19,962 nt of DNA. It comes from Candidatus Omnitrophota bacterium (GTDB taxonomy: Bacteria; Omnitrophota; Gorgyraeia; Gorgyraeales; Gorgyraeaceae). The position numbers and the translations under genes were made by a program. The notes under the pieces were generated by a model. That model ran no database searches. It saw only the letters and a list, made by a program, of their open reading frames with translations, and had not been told where the DNA came from. Shown here in pieces: positions 8,291-15,427 of this stretch. Every line of letters begins with the position of its first letter. The stretch's first letter is position 1. The stretch is taken from the NCBI GenBank assembly GCA_026387215.1, contig JAPLMC010000032.1:1-19962 (forward strand). The letters run 5' to 3'.

Positions 8291-9463
8291 ATGCGAAATG
8301 CTTTGACTTTTATAATGGCTGGGGGAAAAGGAGAAAGACTTTATCCTCTTACCAAAGACAGGGCAAAGCCTGCTGTGCCTTTTGGAGGCATATATAGGAT
8401 AATAGATTTTACGCTTTCAAATTGTATTAATTCAGGACTTAGGAAAATACATGTTCTTACGCAGTATAAATCGTATTCTCTTACAATGCATATCTCGAGA
8501 GGGTGGAATGTTCTGAATGGGGAATTGGACGAGTATGTAGATGCTATTCCAGCGCAGCAAAGAGTAGATGAACACTGGTACAAGGGCACAGCTGATTCAG
8601 TTTATCAGAATATATATGCTATTAAAGATGAGAAGCCTAAATATGTGCTGATTTTGGCAGGAGACCATGTTTATAAAATGGATTATAGGGAGATGATAGA
8701 GTTTCATAAAGAAAAGCAAGCAGATCTTACTATAAGCGTAATAGATGTTCCGAAAGAAAAGGCAGGAGAATTTGGGATATGCGAGGTTGATAAAGATTCA
8801 AGAGTCAAAAATCTTATAGAAAAGCCAAAGAAACAAATTGAAAAAATAAGCGACGGAAAATTTGTATGTGCCTCAATGGGTATTTATATATTTAATACTG
8901 AAGCGCTTGAGAAGGTTCTTGAAAAAAATGCAAAGGACGAGAAATCAAGCCATGATTTTGCAAAAAATATTATTCCTTTGATGCTTTCTTCGAATAAGGT
9001 GTATGCGTATAATTTTAAGGATAAAGAAAAAAATGAGCCCATGTATTGGAAGGATGCAGGAAATATCGATGCGTATTTTGAAGCAAATATGGATTTAATA
9101 CAAGTTATACCTCCAATGAACCTATATGATAGAGATTGGCCTTTCAGGACATATCAGGAGCAGTACGGACCTGCAAAAACAGTTTGGGCAGAAAAGGATA
9201 ATGATAGAATAGGCATGGCCTTGAATTCAATCATATCAAATGGTTGCATTGTTCGGATAAATAGTTTTTCAGAGGTTAGCGATTCAATACTTATGGAAGG
9301 CGTGGACATAGGAAGGTACGCTAAAGTCAAAAGAGCAATTATAGATAAAAATGTAATAGTGCCGCAAAAGATGGAGATCGGATATAATCTGGAGGAAGAC
9401 AGAAAAAGATTTACTGTAACTGAGTCTGGAATAGTGGTTATACCTAAGGGTATGGTATTATAG
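8291..9463 (+). CDS. glgC: Glucose-1-phosphate adenylyltransferase (ADP-glucose pyrophosphorylase)
   Basis: GlgC makes ADP-glucose and pyrophosphate from glucose-1-phosphate and ATP, the committed step of bacterial glycogen synthesis. Motifs with the start at 8291 (390 residues): nucleotide loop GGKGERLYPLT (11-21), KPAVPFGG (26-33), WYKGTADSVYQN (96-107), LAGDHVYKMD with the metal aspartate (122-131), EKP (177-179) and SMGIYIF (196-202). The C-terminal left-handed beta-helix part is present but short, so the protein is somewhat smaller than E. coli GlgC (about 430). An upstream in-frame TTG at 8273 lies inside the promoter and is unlikely to be the start. No Shine-Dalgarno sequence precedes the ATG, fitting a leaderless message. 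No other glycogen gene lies in the window. Confidence 0.95.
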   Translation: MRNALTFIMAGGKGERLYPLTKDRAKPAVPFGGIYRIIDFTLSNCINSGLRKIHVLTQYKSYSLTMHISRGWNVLNGELDEYVDAIPAQQRVDEHWYKGTADSVYQNIYAIKDEKPKYVLILAGDHVYKMDYREMIEFHKEKQADLTISVIDVPKEKAGEFGICEVDKDSRVKNLIEKPKKQIEKISDGKFVCASMGIYIFNTEALEKVLEKNAKDEKSSHDFAKNIIPLMLSSNKVYAYNFKDKEKNEPMYWKDAGNIDAYFEANMDLIQVIPPMNLYDRDWPFRTYQEQYGPAKTVWAEKDNDRIGMALNSIISNGCIVRINSFSEVSDSILMEGVDIGRYAKVKRAIIDKNVIVPQKMEIGYNLEEDRKRFTVTESGIVVIPKGMVL

Positions 9464-9472
9464 TGACATCTC

Positions 9473-9507
9473 AACCGCGTAGGTTGCCTACGGCAACCTA
9501 CGCGGTT
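9473..9507. repeat. 35-bp perfect palindromic element, copy 1
   Basis: AACCGCGTAGGTTGCC (9473-9488) and its exact complement (9492-9507) flank a TAC loop. The element sits between glgC and the acetyltransferase gene. It could act as a terminator-like hairpin for glgC, although only TTTCTT follows. The copy at 9982-10016 is its exact reverse complement. Confidence 0.85.
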
Positions 9508-9512
9508 TCTTA

Positions 9513-9971
9513 ATGGTATCTATGATTAGAAAAGCTACGATAGACGATATAAAAGATATACAGGAGATTATAAATTTCTACGCAAAACAGGACCGCATGC
9601 TACCTAGGTCATTAAATGAGCTCTACGAGAACATTAGGGATTTTTTTGTTTATGAAGAAATAGGGAAGATTTTAGGTTGTTGCGCTCTTCATGTTGCTTG
9701 GGAGAATTTGGCGGAAGTCAAATCGCTTGCCGTAGAGGAGTCTCATCAGAAAAAAGGCATAGGGGAAATGCTCGTAAAACATGCTCTAGAAGATGCGAGA
9801 AAGCTGAAGGTAAAGAAAGTTTTTGCTTTGACTTATGTGCCTTTATTTTTTGAAAAACTCGGATTTAAAAGAATAGAACATGCGGAATTGCCGCATAAGA
9901 TTTGGTCAGAATGCATTAAATGCATAAAATTTCCTGATTGCGCGGAAAATGCGCTAGCGATGGATATTTAA
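9513..9971 (+). CDS. GNAT N-acetyltransferase, ArgA-like (short N-acetylglutamate synthase type)
   Basis: The 152-residue protein is a single GNAT domain of the short ArgA-like group, which acetylates glutamate with acetyl-CoA to start arginine synthesis. The acetyl-CoA loop QKKGIGEM is at 79-86, preceded by the VKSLAVEESH strand. Group features include LPRSLNELYENIRDFFV (30-46), CCALH (56-60), LTYVP.FFEKLGF (106-118) and a C-terminal cluster C134, C137, C143 in IWSEC..C..FPDC, which may bind metal. An ATG at 9522 (149 residues) fits the usual family start MIRKA better; neither start has a clear ribosome-binding sequence. The gene is alone between two identical palindromes. No other arginine gene lies nearby, so the substrate is inferred. 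Confidence 0.8.
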   Translation: MVSMIRKATIDDIKDIQEIINFYAKQDRMLPRSLNELYENIRDFFVYEEIGKILGCCALHVAWENLAEVKSLAVEESHQKKGIGEMLVKHALEDARKLKVKKVFALTYVPLFFEKLGFKRIEHAELPHKIWSECIKCIKFPDCAENALAMDI

Positions 9972-9981
9972 TCAAATAAGA

Positions 9982-10016
9982 AACCGCGTAGGTTGCCGTA
10001 GGCAACCTACGCGGTT
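9982..10016. repeat. 35-bp perfect palindromic element, copy 2 (inverted)
   Basis: The same 16-base arms as copy 1 are at 9982-9997 and 10001-10016, here around a GTA loop. That makes this copy the reverse complement of 9473-9507. It ends directly against the AAGGTGG ribosome-binding sequence of leuC (10017-10023), so its folding could influence leuC translation. Confidence 0.85.
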
Positions 10017-10033
10017 AAGGTGGTTATTAAAAT

Positions 10034-11296
10034 ATGGCATACACAATTACTGAAAAAATATTGTTGGCCCATACTGATAAGAAATCTATTGCGTCCGGGG
10101 ATTTTATTTACGCGAAGATAGACCTGGCGCTTGGGAATGATATTACCGCGCCTATTGCGATACAGGAATTTGAAGCAACGGGAGTTAAAAAAGTATTTGA
10201 TAGGCGTAAGATTGCGCTTGTGCCAGATCATTTTACGCCTGCGAAAGATAAGAAAAGCGCGGAACAGGCAAAGATACTCGCTAATTTTGCGAAGAAACAT
10301 AAAATAATTAATTATTTTGAAGTCGGTAGAATGGGCGTAGAACATGCGCTTTTGCCTGAGATAGGGCTTGTAGGCCCAGGCGATTTAATTATAGGAGCGG
10401 ATTCCCATACTTGTACATACGGGGCGCTCGGGGCGTTTTCAACAGGTATTGGCTCGACTGATTTAGCGGCAGGTTTTATAACAGGATGCGTATGGCTTAA
10501 AGTTCCTGAAACTATAAAATTTGTATATAGCGGAAAATTAAAACCATGGGTTGGCGGGAAGGACTTAATTTTGCACACTATCGGAGATATAGGTGTTGAC
10601 GGCGCTTTATATATGGCAATGGAATTTACAGGCGAAGCTATAAAGACCTTGCCTATGGACGATAGATTTAGTATGTGCAATATGGCGATTGAAGCCGGAG
10701 GAAAATCAGGCATTATTGAGCCGGATGAAATTACTGAAAAATATATAAAAAGCGATGGGAGAAAAGTAAAAGGCGTATTTTATAAAAGCGACGAGGGAGC
10801 GAGATATCGCAAGGTTATAGAGTATGATGTTAGCAAGATAGAACCTCAGGTTTCTGCCCCGCATTTACCGAGCAATTCAGCTCCTGTAAGCAAGTTTAAA
10901 AAGATAAATATAGATCAGTCTGTTATTGGCTCGTGCACAAACGGAAGAATTTCCGACCTTAGAATAGCTGCTAAAATTTTAAAAGGCAAAAAAGTGAATT
11001 CAAGAGTGAGACTGGTAATTATTCCAGCGACTCAGAAGATTTATTCCCAGGCAATTGAAGAAGGCTTGGCGGATATATTTTTAAATGCAGGAGGAGTTTT
11101 TTCAACTCCGAGTTGTGGCCCGTGCCTTGGAGGCCACTTAGGCATACTTGCCAGTGGAGAAAAAGCCATTGCTACTACAAACAGGAATTTTAGGGGAAGG
11201 ATGGGCCATCCTGACAGCGAGGTTTATCTCTCGAACCCGGCAGTAGCTGCAGCGAGCGCAATAAAAGGAAGGATTGCACATCCAGAAGAGATTTAA
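10034..11296 (+). CDS. leuC: 3-isopropylmalate dehydratase large subunit
   Basis: LeuC with LeuD isomerises 2-isopropylmalate to 3-isopropylmalate in leucine synthesis. The 420-residue length and sequence fit the archaeal/short-type LeuC, a group that also includes homoaconitases. The three [4Fe-4S] ligands are visible: C301 in GSCTNGR and C361/C364 in PSCGPCLGGH. GADSHTCTYGALG (121-133) and FRGRMGHP (386-393) are the active-site blocks. The AAGGTGG sequence ten bases upstream supports the ATG at 10034. It is followed by leuD, leuB and asd in the common leuCDB-asd order, which favours the leucine role over homoaconitase. Confidence 0.93.
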   Translation: MAYTITEKILLAHTDKKSIASGDFIYAKIDLALGNDITAPIAIQEFEATGVKKVFDRRKIALVPDHFTPAKDKKSAEQAKILANFAKKHKIINYFEVGRMGVEHALLPEIGLVGPGDLIIGADSHTCTYGALGAFSTGIGSTDLAAGFITGCVWLKVPETIKFVYSGKLKPWVGGKDLILHTIGDIGVDGALYMAMEFTGEAIKTLPMDDRFSMCNMAIEAGGKSGIIEPDEITEKYIKSDGRKVKGVFYKSDEGARYRKVIEYDVSKIEPQVSAPHLPSNSAPVSKFKKINIDQSVIGSCTNGRISDLRIAAKILKGKKVNSRVRLVIIPATQKIYSQAIEEGLADIFLNAGGVFSTPSCGPCLGGHLGILASGEKAIATTNRNFRGRMGHPDSEVYLSNPAVAAASAIKGRIAHPEEI

Positions 11297-11298
11297 AG

Positions 11299-11351
11299 GC
11301 AAAGGCCGAGAATAGGCAGGTTTTAACCTACCTGTTTATGAAGGCCTTTGC
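11299..11351. repeat. Nested inverted repeat between leuC and leuD
   Basis: An outer stem of GCAAAGGCC (11299-11307) with GGCCTTTGC (11343-11351) is exact. An inner hairpin pairs AGGCAGGTT (11314-11322) with AACCTACCT (11325-11333) with one mismatch around a TT loop. The leuC-leuD message would carry this folded RNA in the 99-base gap. Confidence 0.6.
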
Positions 11352-11361
11352 GACAATATTG

Positions 11362-11385
11362 TAGGGCACACTTTAGTGTGCCCTA
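11362..11385. repeat. Perfect hairpin just upstream of leuD
   Basis: TAGGGCACACT (11362-11372) and AGTGTGCCCTA (11375-11385) are exact complements around a TT loop. AAAAGG follows at once and probably serves as the leuD ribosome-binding sequence. Together with 11299-11351, two palindromic units are stacked in one intergenic gap. Confidence 0.65.
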
Positions 11386-11395
11386 AAAGGTAAAT

Positions 11396-11940
11396 ATGAA
11401 ATTTAAAGGCAAGGTTTGGAAATTCAAAGACGATGTTAACACAGATGAAATAATTCCCGCAAGGTATCTCAATACAATCGACCCGAAGGAATTAGGCTCT
11501 CATTGTATGGAGGATATTGATAAGGATTTTTCAAAAAAGATTTCCAAAGGCGATATCATAGTAGCGGGAAAGAATTTGGGATGTGGATCTTCAAGGGAGC
11601 ATGCGCAGATTTCAATAAAAGGCGCTCTTCAAGAGAACACGCGCAGATCTCAATAAAAGGCGCGGGTATCTCATGCGTAATCGCGGAAAGCTTCGCCAGG
11701 ATATTTTTGAGGAACGCGATAAACATGGGTCTTCCCATACTGGAGATCGAAGATATAAGAGGAATAAAAGAGGGCGATTATTTAGAGGTGGATTTGAGCA
11801 GCGGTTCTGTTATGAATCTTACGGAGCATAAAGAACACAAAGCGAAATCGCTTCCAAAGTTTATACAGGAAATAATAAAATCCGGCGGTCTTTTAAAATG
11901 GATAAAGAGGAGGAAGTTAGATGCAAAGCGGACAAAATAA
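11396..11940 (+). pseudogene. leuD: 3-isopropylmalate dehydratase small subunit, frameshifted by a 38-bp tandem duplication
   Basis: LeuD is the small subunit partner of LeuC. The first part reads MKFKGKVWKFKDDVNTDEIIPARYL... to residue 77, including the swivel-domain active-site block GCGSSREHAQ, then runs out of frame and stops at 11656. The rest of the protein (GISCVIAESFARIFLRNAINMGLP and on) resumes in another frame and stops at 11940. The break is exactly a tandem repeat of 38 bases (11588-11625 and 11626-11663). Removing one copy restores a normal 168-residue LeuD. The two copies differ at four positions, all silent third-codon transitions, which points to joined strain variants rather than a decaying gene. 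The end overlaps leuB by 20 bases. I expect the living gene to be intact. Confidence 0.9.
11588..11663 (+). repeat. 38-bp imperfect tandem duplication inside leuD
   Basis: Copy 1 is 11588-11625 and copy 2 is 11626-11663, directly adjacent. Each encodes SSREHAQISIKG when read in its own frame. Mismatches are at repeat positions 9, 12, 15 and 24 (G/A, G/A, T/C, T/C). All are transitions and all fall in third codon positions without changing the residue. Confidence 0.95.
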
Positions 11941-12991
11941 AGGGTACAAGATAGCTGTAATAGGCGGAGACGGAACAGGGCCTGAGGTTGTAAAGGAGGG
12001 CTTAAAAGTATTAGCTGCAATAAGTAAAATTCATGGATTTAAATATGAGACCATAGAATACGACCTTGGCGGGGCCAGGTATTTAAGAGCGAAAGAGCTT
12101 GTTCCTAATTCTGTTTTAAAAGAACTTGCCAAGATGGATGCGATATATTTGGGAGCTATAGGGCATCCGGATGTTAAGCCAGGTATACTTGAGCAGGGCA
12201 TTCTTTTAAAACTTAGGTTTTCCCTGGATCAGTATATTAATTTAAGGCCTGTAAAACTTTACAATGCTGATTTCTGCCCTTTGAAAGATAAAAAACCGGA
12301 AGATATCGACTTTGTAGTAGTGAGAGAAAATTCCGAAGGGCTTTATAAGGGGCTTGGCGAGTTTCAGAAAAAAGGCACTAGCGAAGAGATTGCAATTCAG
12401 ATTTCTCATAACACAAGAAAAGGTGTTGAACGCTGCCTCAGGTATGCTTTTGAATATACAAGGAAGAGAAATCAGGATAAGAAATTAACGCTTTGCGGAA
12501 AGACAAACGTTCTTACATTTGCCTGGGACTTGTGGCAAAGGACTTTTAATGAAGTGGTTAGCGAATATAAAGATATCGCTACTGACTACGCTCATGTGGA
12601 CGCCACTACAATGTGGTTTGTAAAAAATCCGGAATGGTTTGACGTAATTGTGACCGACAATATGTTTGGAGATATTATTACTGATTTAGGCGCAATGATC
12701 CAGGGTGGCATGGGAATTGCTGCAGGTGGGAATATAAATCCGGAAGGTGTTTCAATGTTTGAGCCTATAGGCGGTTCAGCGCCAAAATACACAGGAAAAA
12801 ATATTATTAATCCTCTGGCAGCTATTTGCGCAGTCGGAATGATGCTGGAAAATTTACAAGAAGAAAAAGCAGCAAAACAGATAGAAGATGCTGTTATAAA
12901 AATAGCGAAAACAAAATTAAAATCATTGGCGGCCGGTAAGATGGGGTATTCCACTACAGAAGTCGGAGACTTGGTAGTGAAAAACCTGTAA
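11921..12991 (+). CDS. leuB: 3-isopropylmalate dehydrogenase (isocitrate/isopropylmalate dehydrogenase family)
   Basis: The 356-residue enzyme would oxidise and decarboxylate 3-isopropylmalate with NAD+ to 2-oxoisocaproate. Visible are the N-terminal GGDGTGPEV block (15-23), the substrate arginine in NLRPVKLY (R109), the catalytic lysine in CGKTNVL (K194), metal aspartates in TDNMFGDIITDLG (D246, D251, D255) and the nucleotide segment EPIGGSAPKYTGK (281-293). The substrate loop reads VVRENSEGLYKG (133-144), more like isocitrate or tartrate dehydrogenases than classical LeuB (RELTGGIYFG). Position between leuD and asd supports LeuB. GAGGAGG at 11907-11913 supports the ATG at 11921, which lies inside the end of leuD. 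Confidence 0.85.
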   Translation: MQSGQNKGYKIAVIGGDGTGPEVVKEGLKVLAAISKIHGFKYETIEYDLGGARYLRAKELVPNSVLKELAKMDAIYLGAIGHPDVKPGILEQGILLKLRFSLDQYINLRPVKLYNADFCPLKDKKPEDIDFVVVRENSEGLYKGLGEFQKKGTSEEIAIQISHNTRKGVERCLRYAFEYTRKRNQDKKLTLCGKTNVLTFAWDLWQRTFNEVVSEYKDIATDYAHVDATTMWFVKNPEWFDVIVTDNMFGDIITDLGAMIQGGMGIAAGGNINPEGVSMFEPIGGSAPKYTGKNIINPLAAICAVGMMLENLQEEKAAKQIEDAVIKIAKTKLKSLAAGKMGYSTTEVGDLVVKNL

Positions 12992-13035
12992 TCTGGTTTA
13001 AAAGTTTAAGGTTTAAAATTGAATAGGCGGAGAAC

Positions 13036-14058
13036 ATGAATAAAAAATATAATGTTGCGGTTGTAGGAGTAGGCGTAGTCGGGATAGAGATGTTGAGGGT
13101 TTTGAAAGAGAGACAATTTCCGGTTGGAAAATTAAGCGTTTTAGCTCGCTCAGCAAGGAATATAAATGTAGATGGCGTTACATATCCTGTGCAGGCGATT
13201 TCTAATGAAGCGTTTGAGGGGATAGACATTGCTTTGTTCGCAGGGACAGAAGGAGAAAAGGGCGCAGCCACCGCTTACGCTAACGAAGCGGTAAAAAGAG
13301 GAGCTGTTGTAATTGATAACGGCGCGGATTTCAGGATGGATCCCAAGGTGCCGCTTGTGGTGCCGGAGGTCAATGCTAAAGACGTGAAAAAACATAAAGG
13401 CATAATAGCGAACCCGAATTGTTCTACCATACAAATGGTCGTTGCGTTATGGCCTATTTATAAAAAAGCAGGCTTAAAAAGGGTGATAGTGACTACTTTG
13501 CAAGCTTCATCAGGAGCTGGCAAGTCAGCTGTTGAACAATTAAAAGAAGAGAACTCGAAGATTGCAGAAGGCGGATATTCCAGTATTCAGGTGGAAATGG
13601 ATAATAGGGCGATGCCGCAGCAGCTGGCGTATAACGTGTTCCCGCATATAGGGGGATTCAGCGATTTTGATTATACAAGCGAAGAGTGGAAGCTGGTAAA
13701 AGAGACCCATAAGATCATGCATGATGATAAAATAAATATTTCCGCGACCACTGTCAGAGTGCCTGTAAGAACAGGGCATTCCGAGTCTGTTTATATTGAA
13801 ACTGATAAAAACATTTCTCCCGAAGAGGTTAAGAAGATTCTCTCTTCTTCCAGCGGCATAATACTTGTAGACGATCCTCAGAATAACCTGTACCCTATGC
13901 CAAAAGATACAGAAGGCAGAGACGAAGTCTTTGTAGGCCGCGTAAGAAAAGACCCGTTTGTAAAGAATGGGTTATGGCTTTGGGTAGTATCTGATAATCT
14001 GCGTAAAGGCGCTGCTACAAACGCTGTCGAGATCGCAGAATGCGTAATATCAAATTAA
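13036..14058 (+). CDS. asd: Aspartate-semialdehyde dehydrogenase
   Basis: Asd reduces aspartyl-phosphate with NADPH to aspartate semialdehyde, the branch point to lysine, threonine and methionine. In the 340-residue protein the catalytic cysteine is C129 in ANPNCSTIQ. The ASSGAGK segment is at 157-163, and RVPVRTGHSE carries the active-site arginine and histidine (R241, H248). The C-terminal WLWVVSDNLRKGAATNAV block is diagnostic. The nucleotide loop reads VVGVGVVG instead of the usual VVGATGAVG, one residue shorter. A GGCGGAG ribosome-binding sequence precedes the ATG. The stop overlaps the truA start by 19 bases. ArgC was considered but the motifs are those of Asd. Confidence 0.93.
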   Translation: MNKKYNVAVVGVGVVGIEMLRVLKERQFPVGKLSVLARSARNINVDGVTYPVQAISNEAFEGIDIALFAGTEGEKGAATAYANEAVKRGAVVIDNGADFRMDPKVPLVVPEVNAKDVKKHKGIIANPNCSTIQMVVALWPIYKKAGLKRVIVTTLQASSGAGKSAVEQLKEENSKIAEGGYSSIQVEMDNRAMPQQLAYNVFPHIGGFSDFDYTSEEWKLVKETHKIMHDDKINISATTVRVPVRTGHSESVYIETDKNISPEEVKKILSSSSGIILVDDPQNNLYPMPKDTEGRDEVFVGRVRKDPFVKNGLWLWVVSDNLRKGAATNAVEIAECVISN

Positions 14059-14807
14059 TAATTGAATATGACGGCGCATGTTTTAACGGGTGGCAGACGC
14101 AATGCCTCACAAGAGGCAATCCGCAGACTGCAGGTAAAAGATTAAAAACCGTGCAGGGAGAGATTGAAAAAGCCGCTAAAAAACTTTTTGGTAAGAAAAT
14201 TTCTCTTATAGGCGCTTCCAGGACTGATTCAGGCGTCCATGCAAAAGAGCAAACTGCAAATTTCAGGGTAGATTCAAAACTTCCTTTATACAACATAAAA
14301 AATGGCCTAAATAGCTATTTAGGCCGCCGGATTTCAATAATTTTCGCAGAAGAAGTTCCTTTGAAGTTTCATTCCAGGACAGATTCTACAGGAAAATTAT
14401 ACAGGTATACCATAGTTAACAGAAAATCGCGGTCGCCTTTATTCGAGAAATATTCTGCGTTTGTACCATACGATCTTAATATAACTGCAATGAAGAAAGC
14501 AGCCACGTATCTTATCGGCAAAAAAGATTTTAAGTCATTTCAGGCTAGTGATAAAAAAGAAAAATACTCAATACGGACGGTTAAAAAAATAGAAATAGTT
14601 TCAAGGCCGCCTATTATGGAAATCTACATCCAGGCAGATGGATTTTTATATAATATGGCTAGAAACATTGTAGGCACTTTGATTGAGGTAGGGAGAGGTA
14701 GGTTCAAGCCGGAAAGAGTAAAAGAGATCTTGGAAAAAAAGCACAGGCCTTTAGCGGGCCGGACCGCTCAGGCGCAGGGCTTATGTTTGGAAAAAGTTTT
14801 TTATTAA
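14040..14807 (+). CDS. truA: tRNA pseudouridine synthase A (positions 38-40)
   Basis: TruA isomerises uridines 38-40 in the tRNA anticodon arm. The 255-residue protein has the N-terminal IEYDGACFNGWQ block (8-19), the catalytic aspartate D63 in GASRTDSGVHA, and the C-terminal GFLYNMARNIVGTL block. Between GWQTQ and TVQ, about 14 extra residues (22-35) are present compared with usual TruA. They are encoded by a hairpin-bearing stretch (14103-14118), so they look like an in-frame insertion. The gene overlaps the end of asd, a common asd-truA coupling. Confidence 0.93.
   Translation: MRNIKLIIEYDGACFNGWQTQCLTRGNPQTAGKRLKTVQGEIEKAAKKLFGKKISLIGASRTDSGVHAKEQTANFRVDSKLPLYNIKNGLNSYLGRRISIIFAEEVPLKFHSRTDSTGKLYRYTIVNRKSRSPLFEKYSAFVPYDLNITAMKKAATYLIGKKDFKSFQASDKKEKYSIRTVKKIEIVSRPPIMEIYIQADGFLYNMARNIVGTLIEVGRGRFKPERVKEILEKKHRPLAGRTAQAQGLCLEKVFY
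14103..14118. repeat. Small hairpin in the extra segment of truA
   Basis: TGCCTC (14103-14108) and GAGGCA (14113-14118) are exact complements around ACAA. They lie in the segment encoding residues not seen in typical TruA, and a second tiny inverted repeat (GCAG A CTGC) follows at 14123-14131. Confidence 0.4.
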
Positions 14808-14813
14808 TGGCAA

Positions 14814-15308
14814 GTGAGCGCAAGACCAGGTCTTGAGATCTATGGTGAGTATGAGATAGATTATTCGGAGAGGAATATTGTTTCCGTATCAAGCAATGCC
14901 CCGGCAAAAGATTATTATAAATTATTGATCCTTCATTATCTTGCAAATGAAAACAGAGTCTTGAAGACAATCGAAAATAGCTGGATATCATTTAAAGAAT
15001 TGGATGGCGGAGAAGCGTATTTCCCAGCATTTAAAAATAGGGCAATAGAGCCTATTTTAAAAAAATATGAAAATAATCCTATGGGTATATTTGAAGGGGC
15101 CAAGTCTTTTGACGCAAAAAAAATAGATACAGGGACTGCAGGCATATCAATAAATGCATTCCCGAAAATAAAAATAGCCATCATTCTATGGGCAAAGGAT
15201 GAAGAGTTTTCCGCAGATTGCAATATGCTTTTTAATCCGGAGATAAAAAATATCTTTCCAACGGAAGATGTGGCTGTTTTAGGAGGCATAACAGCTTTTT
15301 TATTGTAA
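14814..15308 (+). CDS. DUF3786-like protein
   Basis: This 164-residue protein resembles the DUF3786 family of unknown function. The strongest part is about residues 103-164: a D.G..GISINAFPKIKIAIILWAKDEEFSADCNMLFNPEIKNIFPTEDVAVL pattern, where the W-x-x-D-E-E-F and L-P/T-E-D signatures are typical. The earlier WISFKELDGGEAYF segment also matches. The only in-frame start close to truA is the GTG at 14814, six bases after the truA stop; no strong ribosome-binding sequence is seen. It is probably co-transcribed with asd-truA. Some family members carry an N-terminal metal-binding domain, which is absent here. Confidence 0.75.
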   Translation: MSARPGLEIYGEYEIDYSERNIVSVSSNAPAKDYYKLLILHYLANENRVLKTIENSWISFKELDGGEAYFPAFKNRAIEPILKKYENNPMGIFEGAKSFDAKKIDTGTAGISINAFPKIKIAIILWAKDEEFSADCNMLFNPEIKNIFPTEDVAVLGGITAFLL

Positions 15309-15320
15309 TCGCGCATAAAC

Positions 15321-15350
15321 TTGACAAATGTGACATTGTTAGAGTGTCAA
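15321..15350. promoter_or_regulatory. Operator-like element A (TTGACA...TGACATTGT...TGTCAA)
   Basis: TTGACA (15321-15326) and TGTCAA (15345-15350) are exact complements at the two ends of 30 bases, with TGACATTGT in the middle. ATAAAC precedes it directly. It is the first of three similar elements in the 165-base gap before 15474. Confidence 0.6.
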
Positions 15351-15368
15351 GATTATTACGGTATAAAC

Positions 15369-15398
15369 TTTACAAAACCGTCATTGTCAGAGTGTCAA
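15369..15398. promoter_or_regulatory. Operator-like element B
   Basis: This 30-base element starts 48 bases after element A, again directly preceded by ATAAAC. It shares the right half AGAGTGTCAAGATTAT exactly with element A and keeps TCATTGT in the centre. The left half is degenerate (TTTACA for TTGACA). Confidence 0.5.
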
Positions 15399-15427
15399 GA
15401 TTATATCTTGGTCCAGGCGATATAAAG

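Noticed and set aside
9473..9507. Simple intrinsic terminator of glgC
   Set aside because: Only a short interrupted T-run follows, and an exact reverse-complement copy occurs at 9982-10016 directly before the leuC ribosome-binding sequence, so a repeat-element reading is favoured.
10007..10713. Long reverse-strand frames opposite leuC and other genes
   Set aside because: They are antisense shadows of well-supported genes, with no recognisable motifs or start signals.
13036..14058. ArgC (N-acetyl-gamma-glutamyl-phosphate reductase), suggested by the nearby ArgA-like gene
   Set aside because: The ANPNCSTIQ, RVPVRTGHSE and SDNLRKGAATNAV blocks are those of aspartate-semialdehyde dehydrogenase, and leuB-asd-truA is a common order.
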